Shown here in pieces: positions 1-8,684 of a stretch of 64,000 nt of DNA. A program made the translations under genes and the position numbers. The DNA is taken from positions 62,001 to 126,000 of the forward strand of contig NZ_LJOD01000007.1 of the NCBI RefSeq assembly GCF_001295265.1, read 5' to 3'. Numbering within the stretch: position 1 is the first letter of the stretch; each line of letters starts with the position of its first letter. Below the pieces are notes generated by a model. That model saw only the letters and a program-made list of their open reading frames with translations, did not search any database and had not been told where the DNA came from. The DNA comes from Chryseobacterium indologenes. GTDB taxonomy: Bacteria; Bacteroidota; Bacteroidia; Flavobacteriales; Weeksellaceae.

Positions 1-1
1 A

Positions 2-577
2 GATTATCCATTGTTTCTGAAAAGAATATTCGGAAAAAAAGCACCAGGACCTGTAGAAGCTTTTAAAGAACACGGAAAAGACTTTATTGTTTCAGACCAT
101 CTTGAGGATCTGGTAAAAAAAATGAACGAGCTGTCCGGAGATCATCTTCTGGATTATGAAAAAATAAAATCACAGATAGAAGCCCGGGACCGTGAGCTGG
201 ATAATAAATTTTCCAAAGACACTCAGGTTAATTATATACGCAGTACGCGGAATTATTTAGGAGATAAGCTGGGACGTGTGGCAGCGCCGCATAAGATACT
301 TGATCCTAAAAATGGTCCACTGATTGCTGTCCGGCTGAATATACTTACCCGGAAAACACTGGGAGGAATCAAAACCAATCTGAACGCACAGGTTCTGAGG
401 AAAGATGAAAGTGTATTAGAAGGGCTGTACGCTGTGGGTGAGGCTGCCGGATTTGGCGGCGGCGGAATGCATGGCTACCGTGCTTTGGAAGGAACCTTTC
501 TCGGAGGATGTATTTTCTCCGGAATGAAGGCCGGAAAATACATTGCAGAACTTAAAACAGATAGTTCCAATACATAA
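2..577 (+). CDS. FAD-binding dehydrogenase, C-terminal part (5' end outside window)
   Basis: The frame is open to the left edge, so only the last 192 or so codons are present; the first in-window start-like codon (TTG at 11) is probably internal. The end of the protein has the FAD-contacting pattern of flavoprotein dehydrogenases of the fumarate reductase/3-ketosteroid dehydrogenase superfamily: AVGEAAGFGGGGMHGYRAL followed by a glycine-rich stretch near the C-terminus. That family oxidises or reduces an organic substrate using bound FAD; the substrate cannot be read from this fragment. An SDR gene follows 9 bases downstream on the same strand, suggesting a shared operon for a small redox pathway. 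The family call is firm and the specific function unknown. Confidence 0.75.
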   Translation, partial: DYPLFLKRIFGKKAPGPVEAFKEHGKDFIVSDHLEDLVKKMNELSGDHLLDYEKIKSQIEARDRELDNKFSKDTQVNYIRSTRNYLGDKLGRVAAPHKILDPKNGPLIAVRLNILTRKTLGGIKTNLNAQVLRKDESVLEGLYAVGEAAGFGGGGMHGYRALEGTFLGGCIFSGMKAGKYIAELKTDSSNT

Positions 578-586
578 AATAACGGA

Positions 587-1390
587 ATGGGCACTTATTT
601 TAATGATAAAGTAGTCTGGATTACAGGGGCATCTTCTGGGATCGGAGAAGCTTTAACCAGGGAACTGGCGGAGAAAAGCACAGCAAAAATCATTTTGTCA
701 TCCCGGCATGAAGCCCGGCTATATGCTGTTGCTGAAAAAGCAGGACTCCCTGCAGAACGTTTTGCAGTAGTGCCTCTGGACCTTGCCGATTACCGGAATA
801 TGAATGACAGAGCCACAGAAGCTATAGAAAAAATGGGAAGAATTGATATACTGATAAACAACGCAGGCTTATCACAACGTTCTCTTGCAATGGATACAGA
901 TATTGAAGTGGACAAACGGTTAATGGACATTAATTTCCTGGGTACAGCTGCCATCACTAAAGCCGTAGTTCCTTACATGATAAGAAACGGTGGCGGACAG
1001 ATTGTTGTGGTGTCCAGTCTGATGGGAATTTTCGGGGCTCCGATGAGAAGCGGCTATGCTGCGGCAAAACATGCCCTCCATGGTTTTTTCGATTCTCTAA
1101 GAGCTGAACTGTATGAGAAAAAAATTCTGATTACCATTATTTGTCCCGGATTTGTGCAGACCAATATCTCCATGAATGCGGTAACAGGCGACGGGTCTGT
1201 GCAGGGAACGATGGATGATGCTACCATGAAAGGAATGGCTTCCGATGTATTTGCTAAAAAAATGCTGACTGCAATCCAACAAAAGAAGAATCAAAAATCT
1301 ATAGGAGGACGGGAAGTGGCAGGTGCTTATCTGAAAAGGTTCTTCCCTGCCCTGCTGGCAAAAATAGTCAGGAAGGCGAAGGTAGTATAA
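587..1390 (+). CDS. SDR family NAD(P)-dependent oxidoreductase
   Basis: This 267-residue classical short-chain dehydrogenase/reductase has the Rossmann cofactor loop TGASSGIG near residue 14, the structural NNAG motif near residue 91, a serine in VSSLMG, and the catalytic YAAAK pair about 160 residues in. Its length is normal. The C-terminus is basic (KIVRKAKVV), as in membrane-associated members that act on lipid or steroid-like substrates, but no transmembrane segment is visible. It sits 9 bases after the FAD dehydrogenase gene and is probably cotranscribed with it. It is convergent with the next gene, only 7 bases away, and I see no good hairpin terminator in that gap. The substrate is unknown. 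Confidence 0.85.
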   Translation: MGTYFNDKVVWITGASSGIGEALTRELAEKSTAKIILSSRHEARLYAVAEKAGLPAERFAVVPLDLADYRNMNDRATEAIEKMGRIDILINNAGLSQRSLAMDTDIEVDKRLMDINFLGTAAITKAVVPYMIRNGGGQIVVVSSLMGIFGAPMRSGYAAAKHALHGFFDSLRAELYEKKILITIICPGFVQTNISMNAVTGDGSVQGTMDDATMKGMASDVFAKKMLTAIQQKKNQKSIGGREVAGAYLKRFFPALLAKIVRKAKVV

Positions 1391-1397
1391 TATCAGA

Positions 1398-1940
1398 TTA
1401 TTTCAATTTATTTTCCTTATGAAATGTTTCAAGAGTTTTATAAAAATCATTTTCTGACTGATAGACTTTCTCATATAGCTTTTTTTTCTCGCGATAAAGG
1501 CCAAGAAGTCTGTTCTGTGCGGAATCTACTTCTGCTCCTTTTCCATTCCTGCTCAGTTTTTCCAATTCTATCTCCTGTCTTGAAAAAAGATAAAGATTCT
1601 TAATTGCTGTATAGTAATTAACAGAAGTCTGCTGGAGTTCTTTTCCCTGGGAAATACCTTCTGTAGTAGCTTTCTCAAGATTTCTGATTATTTTGTTAAA
1701 CTCTGCTTCCTGCTGATCTACAACAGCCAGAGCACTGTCATATTCATGAGCAATCAGATAGTTTAGCTTTTTTGACTCTAAACCTTTCTCTCCTACAAGC
1801 ATACTGAAACTCTGCTTTTCCTGTTTATCAATAATCCGCCTTAATTCAGCCGCTTTCTTATCACTGCACGATAGCAGTAATAAGAAAACAGCTATACCAG
1901 CCAGCCATTTTATTTGTTTTTTATAGATCATAAGTGTCAT
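1398..1940 (-). CDS. Predicted lipoprotein with coiled-coil character, unknown function
   Basis: This 180-residue protein has a hydrophobic N-terminal signal ending in the lipobox LLLLSCS, so the mature protein should start at the cysteine and be lipid-anchored. The rest is charged and rich in Lys, Glu, Gln and Leu, and looks all-helical or coiled-coil (for example QQEAEFNKIIRNLEKA). I recognise no catalytic motif. It starts 2 bases after the stop of the aldo/keto reductase gene on the same strand, so the two are very likely cotranscribed. The annotated start has a second Met three codons on (MTLMIYKK); either is compatible with the signal peptide. Confidence 0.7.
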   Translation of the reverse strand: MTLMIYKKQIKWLAGIAVFLLLLSCSDKKAAELRRIIDKQEKQSFSMLVGEKGLESKKLNYLIAHEYDSALAVVDQQEAEFNKIIRNLEKATTEGISQGKELQQTSVNYYTAIKNLYLFSRQEIELEKLSRNGKGAEVDSAQNRLLGLYREKKKLYEKVYQSENDFYKTLETFHKENKLK

Positions 1941-1942
1941 TT

Positions 1943-2932
1943 TTATTTTGGGATCGGGGCTTTTTCATAAATCAGGCCCTCAGATTTCAGTTCATTCCAG
2001 AATTCTGAAGGAATCACAGCATTCAGGCCTTCTTTATTATCTTTCACCTGTTCCGGTCGGCCGGCCCCGGGAATAATAGAGACAAACTCATCCGAAGCAA
2101 GTACAAAATGTAATGCTGCATGTACAATATCTGTATTATATTTTTTCGCAATTTCTGCTATCCTCGACCGTTTTTCTGCCATTCCTTTCGGGATAATATC
2201 CTTATAATTATAACGTTCTCTTCCTGCAATATATCCTGAATTGTATCCGGCTCCGGAAACCAGTTTAACACCTGCTTTTTTAACGGCAGGCAGCAACCGG
2301 TCCACAGCATCCTCATGTTCAAGAATTGAATATTGGGTAGCAGAGAGGCAGATGTCGGGATCTGCGGCTTCAATACAATCCAAAATCGGCTCAATCTTGT
2401 TTACGCCCATTCCCCATGCTTTGATTACGCCCTGATCCCTTAGCCCGGAAAGAACCTTAAAAGCGCCTTTTTTAGCCTGTTCCAGAAAATAGGGATACCG
2501 GTCTCCTACCTGATCCTCCGAAAGATCATGAACATATACAATATCAATATGTTGTAAGCCGGTCCTCTGCAGGCTGTCTTCAATAGACCTTTTAACAGCA
2601 TCCCCGGTATAATCATGTCTGAAATCATAATTCAGCGGATTTTTCCACATAGTGGGTGGAACCTCAGATTCCGGAACTTCAGTAAAAAGCCGTCCTATTT
2701 TAGTAGAAAACACGAAATCATCCCTGTCTTTTTCTTTCAAAAAACTCCCGAATCTTCTTTCGCTTCTGGTAAGTCCATACCAGGGTGAAGTGTCGTAATA
2801 CCGAATCCTCTGATCCCAGGCAGCTTTCAGTATTTCATAAGATTCTTGGTCCGTTATATTTTCAAAGGCTGTTCCTATTGCAACTCCACCAAGGCCTAAA
2901 CGATGATCCTCTGTTAAAATGCTAGATTTCAT
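1943..2932 (-). CDS. Aldo/keto reductase family protein
   Basis: This 329-residue protein has the TIM-barrel aldo/keto reductase pattern: the catalytic Asp and Tyr region as DTSPWYG, the lysine in STKIGR, the histidine in YVHDL, and the NADP-binding C-terminal segment IPGAGRPEQV. The long DYTGDAVKRSIEDSL-type segment places it in the branch containing D-threo-aldose 1-dehydrogenase and pyridoxal 4-dehydrogenase, which oxidise sugars or related aldehydes. The exact substrate is an inference I would not push. It is the first gene of a two-gene minus-strand operon with the lipoprotein. Confidence 0.85.
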   Translation of the reverse strand: MKSSILTEDHRLGLGGVAIGTAFENITDQESYEILKAAWDQRIRYYDTSPWYGLTRSERRFGSFLKEKDRDDFVFSTKIGRLFTEVPESEVPPTMWKNPLNYDFRHDYTGDAVKRSIEDSLQRTGLQHIDIVYVHDLSEDQVGDRYPYFLEQAKKGAFKVLSGLRDQGVIKAWGMGVNKIEPILDCIEAADPDICLSATQYSILEHEDAVDRLLPAVKKAGVKLVSGAGYNSGYIAGRERYNYKDIIPKGMAEKRSRIAEIAKKYNTDIVHAALHFVLASDEFVSIIPGAGRPEQVKDNKEGLNAVIPSEFWNELKSEGLIYEKAPIPK

Positions 2933-3145
2933 ATGTATATTTTATGTGATGTAATACATATTAAGCAAACATCGTGCAGACCTGGAAATTGTTCTGTTAA
3001 AGAAATGACAGAAAACGGAAGTAAAGCCCGGAAAATGGTAATCCTTTATCTGAAATGCAGCGTTATTTTATGTTAAATATTTGTTTTACAGCATCATTGG
3101 TCCTGTTCTTGAATGAAAACAGATACACCCAGTCAATATATTAAT

Positions 3146-4417
3146 ATGAAAAAGCACATTCTGATCGTAGGAGGAGGATTTGCCGGTATCAATCTTATCA
3201 AATCACTTAAAAACGACAGCCGGTTCAGAATCACTTTAGTCGACAAAAACAACTATCATTTCTTTCCGCCACTGATTTATCAGGTGGCCACTGCATTTAT
3301 TGAAGCGTCGAATATCAGTTATCCGTTCCGTAAGCTTTTCTCCAATAATAAGAATGTCAGTTTTCATATGGGAGGCTTTCAGAAGGTTATTCCGGAAAGA
3401 AAAACCATTCAGACAGATACCGGAGAGCTTCATTATGATTACCTCGTATTGGCATTAGGTACAGAAACCAACTTCTTTGGAATGGAAAATGTCCGGAAAT
3501 GTGCCCTGCCGATGAAAAATATAGAAGAAGCCCTTTATCTGAGAAATCATATCCTTCTTACTCTGGAAGAGGCCGCTCGAAACAAAGATATCACACAGGC
3601 AGAAAAACTTCAGAATATCGTAATTGCCGGTGGCGGGCCTACAGGCGTAGAGCTGGCAGGAATGCTTGCTGAAATGGGCCGGTATATTGCTCATAAAGAA
3701 TATCCGGAGATTAAACTGATGCTTTCCAGTATTTATCTGATTGATGCATTACCTTCCCTGCTTTCACCAATGAGTAAAATGGCCCAGAAAACGGCTTATG
3801 AAAAGCTCGAAAAACTGGGCGTCAAAATACTGCTGAATATTTCTGTAAAAGATTATCAGAACTGTAAAGTAATTTTAAGTGACGGTAATTTCATTGAAAC
3901 GGAAACGCTGATCTGGACTTCAGGGGTTATAGGTCGTGAAGTTCCGGGCCTTCCGGAAGAAAGCATCGGTAAAGGAAGAAGGATTCTGGTGGATGCCTAT
4001 AATAAAGTAGAAAGAGCTGAAAACATCTATGCTGTAGGTGATATATGCCTTATGCTGTCAGAAGAGAAATATCCGAAAGGACATCCTCAGCTTGCTCAGG
4101 TTGCCATACAGCAGGGAAAAAATCTTGCGGCCAACTTCAGGCGTATTGAAGACGAGAAAGTACTGAACCCATTTACATACAACGACAAAGGGAGTATGGC
4201 TATCATTTCCAAGTTCAATGCAGTAGTAGATCTCCCGAAACTTTCTTTTAAGGGATTTACGGCATGGCTCACCTGGCTGTTCATCCATATTATTCCTCTT
4301 GTGGGATTCAGAAGTAAACTGCAGCTGGCACTGGACTGGTTCCGGTTGTTTATTACCAATAATCCCTCCATACGGCTCATCCTTCTTCCCAAACGGAATA
4401 CGGAAAACGGAAAATGA
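3146..4417 (+). CDS. ndh: Type II NADH dehydrogenase-like FAD/NAD(P) oxidoreductase
   Basis: This is a two-dinucleotide-binding-domain flavoprotein. The N-terminal FAD loop is GGGFAG, the NAD-binding loop is GGGPTGVELAG in mid-protein, and a late IYAVGDICLM segment binds the flavin. The C-terminal 60 or so residues (FTAWLTWLFIHIIPLVGFR onward) form the amphipathic or hydrophobic membrane anchor of NDH-2 enzymes, which pass electrons from NADH to menaquinone without pumping protons. I start at the ATG preceding KKHILIVGGG because the FAD loop normally follows the start within a few residues; an ATG at 3113 would add 11 residues with no homology-like content. The SDR gene 38 bases downstream may share the transcript. 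Confidence 0.85.
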   Translation: MKKHILIVGGGFAGINLIKSLKNDSRFRITLVDKNNYHFFPPLIYQVATAFIEASNISYPFRKLFSNNKNVSFHMGGFQKVIPERKTIQTDTGELHYDYLVLALGTETNFFGMENVRKCALPMKNIEEALYLRNHILLTLEEAARNKDITQAEKLQNIVIAGGGPTGVELAGMLAEMGRYIAHKEYPEIKLMLSSIYLIDALPSLLSPMSKMAQKTAYEKLEKLGVKILLNISVKDYQNCKVILSDGNFIETETLIWTSGVIGREVPGLPEESIGKGRRILVDAYNKVERAENIYAVGDICLMLSEEKYPKGHPQLAQVAIQQGKNLAANFRRIEDEKVLNPFTYNDKGSMAIISKFNAVVDLPKLSFKGFTAWLTWLFIHIIPLVGFRSKLQLALDWFRLFITNNPSIRLILLPKRNTENGK

Positions 4418-4455
4418 AAAATTAGTAATACTCACCATCTAAAAAATATATTGTC

Positions 4456-5457
4456 ATGAAAAGTAGCAGAAAACCTTATTTCTTTGGAAAAACAGTAGTA
4501 ATAACAGGAGCTTCCAGTGGAATCGGAAAGGCTACAGCTGAAGCCTTTGCTGCTGAAGGTGCAGATCTTGTCCTTACTGCCCGTAATGAAGAAGCATTGA
4601 ACGAAACGGCCGAAACCTGCAGACAGTCCGGGGTTGAAGTATTGGTTGTTCCGGCTGATATTTCAGTACCTGAAGAGGTATCCAGGCTCGCAGAAGAAGC
4701 TTTTAATTTTAACGGCCGTATTGACTGCTGGGTCAACAATGCCGGTGTACTGGCCTTCGGAAAGTTTGAAGAAATACCTGTGGAAGTAGCCGATCAGATT
4801 ATAAAAACCAATCTTTTAGGTTATATGCATTCGGCACATGCGGTGCTGCCTGTCTTTAAAAAACAGAAAAAAGGAATCCTGATCAATAATATTTCCATTG
4901 GCGGATGGATGCCTGCTCCCTACGGAACAGCCTACACAGCTTCAAAATATGGCATACGGGGAATGACAGAAACCCTTCAGGGAGAAGTATCAGATTTTCC
5001 GGATATTCATATTTGCGCATTGTATCCCGGATTTCAAAAATCTTCAGGAATAGAGCATGCAGCCAATTATTCGGGGATAAAGCTTAGTACACCTCCCCCG
5101 TCTTTTGATCCGAGGAAACTTGCAGCTGCCATTGTTAAAACAGCCAAAAATCCTGTAGAAGCCGTATATCCGGACTGGTTCGGATCTGTTTTTAAAAACA
5201 TATACGAAATGTTTCCGGAAGCCGTCCGGTATATTTCGTCTGCCGCTATGAGGCTGGTGATGAAAAAGGCCAATAAAGATGAAAACACATCAGGAAATGT
5301 ACTGGAGGCCTCACATGGAAATATGGAAATCCATGGGAAAACCCTTCTTCCCGAGCCTTCCAGAACAATGAAAATGACCTTTGCAGGTATTGCAGGCATA
5401 TTGGCTGCAGGTTTACTGTTGTATTCATTCAGAAGCATCAATAAAGCTGATTCATAA
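4456..5457 (+). CDS. SDR family oxidoreductase with C-terminal membrane anchor
   Basis: This 333-residue short-chain dehydrogenase/reductase has TGASSGIG near residue 17, NNAG near residue 95, the catalytic serine in NNISIGG and YTASKYG as the active-site Tyr/Lys pair. It is longer than the classical 250 residues because of a 60-residue tail ending in a single hydrophobic segment (MTFAGIAGILAAGLLLYSF), which should tether the enzyme to the inner membrane with the catalytic domain in the cytosol. It follows the NDH-2 gene and is probably transcribed with it. The substrate cannot be deduced. Confidence 0.85.
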   Translation: MKSSRKPYFFGKTVVITGASSGIGKATAEAFAAEGADLVLTARNEEALNETAETCRQSGVEVLVVPADISVPEEVSRLAEEAFNFNGRIDCWVNNAGVLAFGKFEEIPVEVADQIIKTNLLGYMHSAHAVLPVFKKQKKGILINNISIGGWMPAPYGTAYTASKYGIRGMTETLQGEVSDFPDIHICALYPGFQKSSGIEHAANYSGIKLSTPPPSFDPRKLAAAIVKTAKNPVEAVYPDWFGSVFKNIYEMFPEAVRYISSAAMRLVMKKANKDENTSGNVLEASHGNMEIHGKTLLPEPSRTMKMTFAGIAGILAAGLLLYSFRSINKADS

Positions 5458-5581
5458 AATTACGAAGGTAAAATTTTCATGTGCCTCTGCTCTTTTGCAT
5501 CCTGAAATCAATAGGATCAATAATAAAAACGTCGTTAAATAATAAAGTCAGAAGACACAAACTTTTTAACTCTTCACGACT

Positions 5582-5615
5582 CCCTCAAAAGAGGGCTGGG
5601 ACTAAATATCCCAGC
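5582..5615. terminator. Two adjacent hairpins between convergent genes
   Basis: CCCTC/GAGGG (5582-5586 with 5591-5595) and a perfect 7-base stem GCTGGGA/TCCCAGC (5595-5601 with 5609-5615) lie between the SDR gene and the convergent C1q-like gene cluster. There is no strong T-run, so as a Rho-independent terminator it is weak on both strands. The position between two gene ends makes transcript termination or 3'-end protection the likeliest role. Confidence 0.4.
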
Positions 5616-5644
5616 TATATAAAGACATTTGTGTTTCATCTGTA

Positions 5645-6538
5645 TTATTGTTCTACAATGGTAAGAACATTATATCCGCCTGTATTAAGCAGAGACCGCT
5701 TATCAGGGTCCCATGCTACATTGATCCATACAAAAGGTCTGAGTTTATCTCCGGCGTTCAGATATACGCTTACAGTACATGCAGACCCTGCAATTACGGC
5801 ATTTGGCGAACTTCCGGTATCCTGAGGATAACCATTATTGGTTTTTACTCTTTGTGTTACCGTATTGGAAGAGTCTCTTACCTCCCATATTGCTTCTGTC
5901 TGGTTTTGCCCGAAACTGGTATTGATCTGGCTTGGAGCGAGTGCAAAAGTAAAAGTGGCAAAATAGACCCCTGCTCTGGGGGCTGTAAATTCCCCTGTTA
6001 CAGGATTAAAATTGGTTCTTGGCTGCCCGGAATCAGAATCCAGCTTCTCTGTCCATGAAGTAAGGTAGGCAGAAGACCTGCCGGGAATCCCGTCTGTATA
6101 GTTTCCGACAGGCCATAAGCCCGGTTCAAAAACGGTACAGTTGTTATCTGTTTTTTCTGCCATGACCACAATTCTGGGTTTACCATATGGAAGTATAGGA
6201 ACCCATACAGCTCCGTCAGAATATTCTATGTATCCCTGGACACCGATAGCCGGACTGGGATTATACCGGATAGCTCCTGCTCCGGCCTCTGCGGCTGTCT
6301 GATCAGTCATTCCTACAGCCATAGCTCCGTTTGTTCCGCTTCTCAGGTCTATTGCGGTTTTTGGAAGAGCTGCTCCTGCCCCTATTTTTCCGGTTTTGTC
6401 AATGATAAACTTTTCAGTAGTATTTATTTCGAAAGCATTATCCTGAACGGGATTGGAGATGCCAATACCGATCTGCGCAGAAAGAATACCCGGAAAAATT
6501 CCAAGGCTTAAGAATATTATATTTTTATTCAGTTTCAT
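5645..6538 (-). CDS. Secreted protein with stalk-like N-terminus and C1q-like head (copy 1)
   Basis: This 297-residue protein has a cleavable signal peptide ending ...GILSAQ. Next comes a region with IGIGISNP and GKIGAGAALPKTAIDLRSG, which resembles the repeated stalk units of phage tail fibres and bacterial adhesins, then a conserved AAEAGAGAIRY / YSDGAVW block. The last 130 residues read as a C1q/TNF-type jelly roll: FNPVTGEFTAPRAGVYFATF, a central AGSACTVSVYLNAGDKLRP, and a final hydrophobic strand YNVLTIVEQ. C1q heads are trimeric binding domains, so a surface or secreted binding role is inferred; the ligand is unknown. It is the last of three tandem paralogues spaced 11-12 bases apart. 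Confidence 0.75.
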   Translation of the reverse strand: MKLNKNIIFLSLGIFPGILSAQIGIGISNPVQDNAFEINTTEKFIIDKTGKIGAGAALPKTAIDLRSGTNGAMAVGMTDQTAAEAGAGAIRYNPSPAIGVQGYIEYSDGAVWVPILPYGKPRIVVMAEKTDNNCTVFEPGLWPVGNYTDGIPGRSSAYLTSWTEKLDSDSGQPRTNFNPVTGEFTAPRAGVYFATFTFALAPSQINTSFGQNQTEAIWEVRDSSNTVTQRVKTNNGYPQDTGSSPNAVIAGSACTVSVYLNAGDKLRPFVWINVAWDPDKRSLLNTGGYNVLTIVEQ

Positions 6539-6550
6539 GTGTTTAGATTT

Positions 6551-7381
6551 TTATAATTCATAAATACTAATGCTGTTATTGGTTCCACCGTTGCTTGTAT
6601 CGATGTTTCTGGTCCCTCCGAAATTATGATAGACTTTAAACTGAATGGTATTTCCTGCAGACAAATTGAATATGGCGGTACAGTTTCCTCCTACAATATT
6701 ATTCACTGTATTCACGTCCCATGCCGGATAAGAATTGACACTCCTGTAAATCTGGATGTTATTTACAGAAGTATTGCTTTCAATAATTGTCTCTATTCTT
6801 GAGTTCTGGGCAATATTGGCATCCGCAAGGCTGATATTGAATGAAACGATATAAAATCCTGCTCTGGGTGCAGTAAAAGTCCCTGAGCTACCATTAAAAT
6901 TTGATTGTGTATCTGTAATAACAGACCATCCGTCTACAGTGGTAACCGCATTATTTCCAAAAGTCCGTGCGGTTCCTTTATTGGCCAGTACAAGTGCTTT
7001 AGGAGGAAGAGTCATCGGAAGGTTATGCCAGGCTGCTCCATCAGAATATTGGATGATATTTCCGGAGCTGTATCGTATGGCGCCAGCTTTGGCCTCTGCT
7101 GCAGTCTGAGAGCTTGTTCCCAATCCAATAATACCTTTCTGATCAGCAGAACGGATATCTACTTTAGCTTTCGGGTCTAAAACTCCAACTCCTACTCTTC
7201 CTTCAGAAGTTACTACAACATCATTTAATATCTGTGATGCAGAAGGCGGTATTCCTGTATTATCTTTAGCAGCATCAATATGAAAAGACTGTAACGGATC
7301 TTTTGTAAAGACACCGGTTTGTGCATGCAGAGAGAGAGAAAAAATAAAAAAGAGCATGCCGTACATATGGTTAGTGTTCAT
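6551..7381 (-). CDS. Secreted protein with stalk-like N-terminus and C1q-like head (copy 2)
   Basis: This is a 276-residue paralogue of its two neighbours. It has a signal peptide (LFFIFSLSLHAQ), a stalk-like segment with TGVFTKDPLQSFHIDAAKDN and GRVGVGVLDPKAKVDIRS, the shared AAEAKAGAIRY / YSDGAAW block, and a C-terminal C1q-like domain with GTFTAPRAGFYIVSFNISL, LSAGNTIQFKV and the closing strand NSISIYEL. The head has diverged far more between copies than the FTAPRAG strand and the stalk, as expected if each copy binds a different target. It is the middle gene of the operon-like cluster. Function unknown; fold inferred from motif spacing. Confidence 0.75.
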   Translation of the reverse strand: MNTNHMYGMLFFIFSLSLHAQTGVFTKDPLQSFHIDAAKDNTGIPPSASQILNDVVVTSEGRVGVGVLDPKAKVDIRSADQKGIIGLGTSSQTAAEAKAGAIRYSSGNIIQYSDGAAWHNLPMTLPPKALVLANKGTARTFGNNAVTTVDGWSVITDTQSNFNGSSGTFTAPRAGFYIVSFNISLADANIAQNSRIETIIESNTSVNNIQIYRSVNSYPAWDVNTVNNIVGGNCTAIFNLSAGNTIQFKVYHNFGGTRNIDTSNGGTNNSISIYEL

Positions 7382-7392
7382 TTCAGTGTTTT

Positions 7393-8217
7393 TTAATGTT
7401 CTATAATGGTCAGATTGTTAAAGCCTGCATCAGGATGAAGAAGATCTGAATTTACCCTTAAAGCTCTGGCAGAAGTGGTAATATTCTGACGAAGCTGAGG
7501 CCGTACCGTCTGATTAGCCGCCAGATTTACAGTAATTGAAGCAGAACCTCCAATCTGGGCTTCTTCATTAGCCCGCGCAAATGTTTTAAAGGAACGTGCC
7601 AGGATAGATGTGCTGCCGGGGCTGAAGAACTGGCTGGTTACTTCAGAAGAATTAATTACCGGCCCTGAAACAAAATTATAAGTCATCAGGAAGGTGTATA
7701 TTCCGGCTCTGGGTGCGGTAAAAATCCCTGTAGCCGGATCGAAGCTGTTGCTCAGATCTCTTATTTCATTCCAACCGGTAAGGTTTACATCCACATTATA
7801 GGCAACAGAAAATGCATTGGTCATTCTTGCGATAACCACAGCTTTAACGGGAAGAATAATGGCAGCTTCCCAGGTATTGCCATCAGAAACCTGGATCTTT
7901 GAAGCTGAAGGCTCATATCTCACAGCTCCTGCTCCGGCGGCATTGGCTGTCATAGATGTAGAGCCCAATCCGAAAGCATTTTGTGTTCCGGATGATCTCA
8001 TATCCAGCTTTACAGCGGGGAGTTCCACTCCTGCACCAATAAAACCAGATTTTGTAATAATAAGATCATTGCTGATCTGCTGCTGGGTAACCGGAGTTCC
8101 GTTGTCTTTTGCCCCGTCTATATGCAGCGCTCCCAGAGGTTCTTTTGTATGGATTCCTATCTGCGCGGCGACAGGCATCGAGATCAGGAGAGCCATGGGC
8201 AGTAGATTTTTTTTCAT
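7393..8217 (-). CDS. Secreted protein with stalk-like N-terminus and C1q-like head (copy 3)
   Basis: This 274-residue paralogue opens the three-gene cluster. The signal peptide ends MPVAAQ, followed by IGIHTKEPLGALHIDGAKDN and GFIGAGVELPAVKLDMRS (the stalk-like units), the AGAGAVRYEPS / VSDGNTW block, and a C1q-like head with FDPATGIFTAPRAGIYTFLM, VNLAANQTVRPQL and the final strand FNNLTIIEH. The N-terminal LHIDGAKDNG is nearly identical to that of copy 2, which shows recent duplication. Two small HTH genes lie just upstream on the same strand and might belong to the transcript or regulate it. Confidence 0.75.
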   Translation of the reverse strand: MKKNLLPMALLISMPVAAQIGIHTKEPLGALHIDGAKDNGTPVTQQQISNDLIITKSGFIGAGVELPAVKLDMRSSGTQNAFGLGSTSMTANAAGAGAVRYEPSASKIQVSDGNTWEAAIILPVKAVVIARMTNAFSVAYNVDVNLTGWNEIRDLSNSFDPATGIFTAPRAGIYTFLMTYNFVSGPVINSSEVTSQFFSPGSTSILARSFKTFARANEEAQIGGSASITVNLAANQTVRPQLRQNITTSARALRVNSDLLHPDAGFNNLTIIEH

Positions 8218-8343
8218 TGTATATGATTTAAATTAAGATTGAAGGATTAGCGAGAGGATCACCGGATAAGATAAAACAGCTTTAAATGAATCATGTAAAT
8301 TATTTAAATTCAATAAATTACAACAATAAACATGAAAACATCT

Positions 8344-8667
8344 TTACAGATATCTTTTTTTCCATTTGCTGATTGTATTTCTGCTCAGTTTGAAATGGCG
8401 GGAAATCTGGGTATTATTATAGCCGTTTTTTTTCTGAAAATCCAGGATGTGCAGAATAGAATATTCATCAAAAAAGCGATGTTTCTGGTTAAAGGAGAAT
8501 GTCTTTTCATCTTCTTTGCCCGAAATAATACTGCTGCAGGTAATCACATCCATCATCGAAAGGTTTTCTTTGGATAGTATGCTTTTGATTTCCCCTTTTT
8601 TATCAGGATACCTCTCATTAACCATATCCGTGTAGATTTTTCTGTAGTCAGGCCTGTTTTTCATCAT
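8344..8667 (-). CDS. Small helix-turn-helix protein
   Basis: This 107-residue basic protein ends in a clear homeodomain-like HTH: YNNTQISRHFKLSRNTISKW KKRYL, of the kind also found in IS3-type OrfA proteins and Bacteroidota regulators. The N-terminal half (SMMDVITCSSIISGKEDEKT) shows no known domain. No transposase catalytic partner or terminal inverted repeats are nearby, so a DNA-binding regulator is more likely than a mobile-element gene. It starts 18 bases after the next HTH gene, with which it is probably cotranscribed. A second Met directly follows the first. Confidence 0.6.
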   Translation of the reverse strand: MMKNRPDYRKIYTDMVNERYPDKKGEIKSILSKENLSMMDVITCSSIISGKEDEKTFSFNQKHRFFDEYSILHILDFQKKNGYNNTQISRHFKLSRNTISKWKKRYL

Positions 8668-8684
8668 TTTTGGGTGTTTAAATT

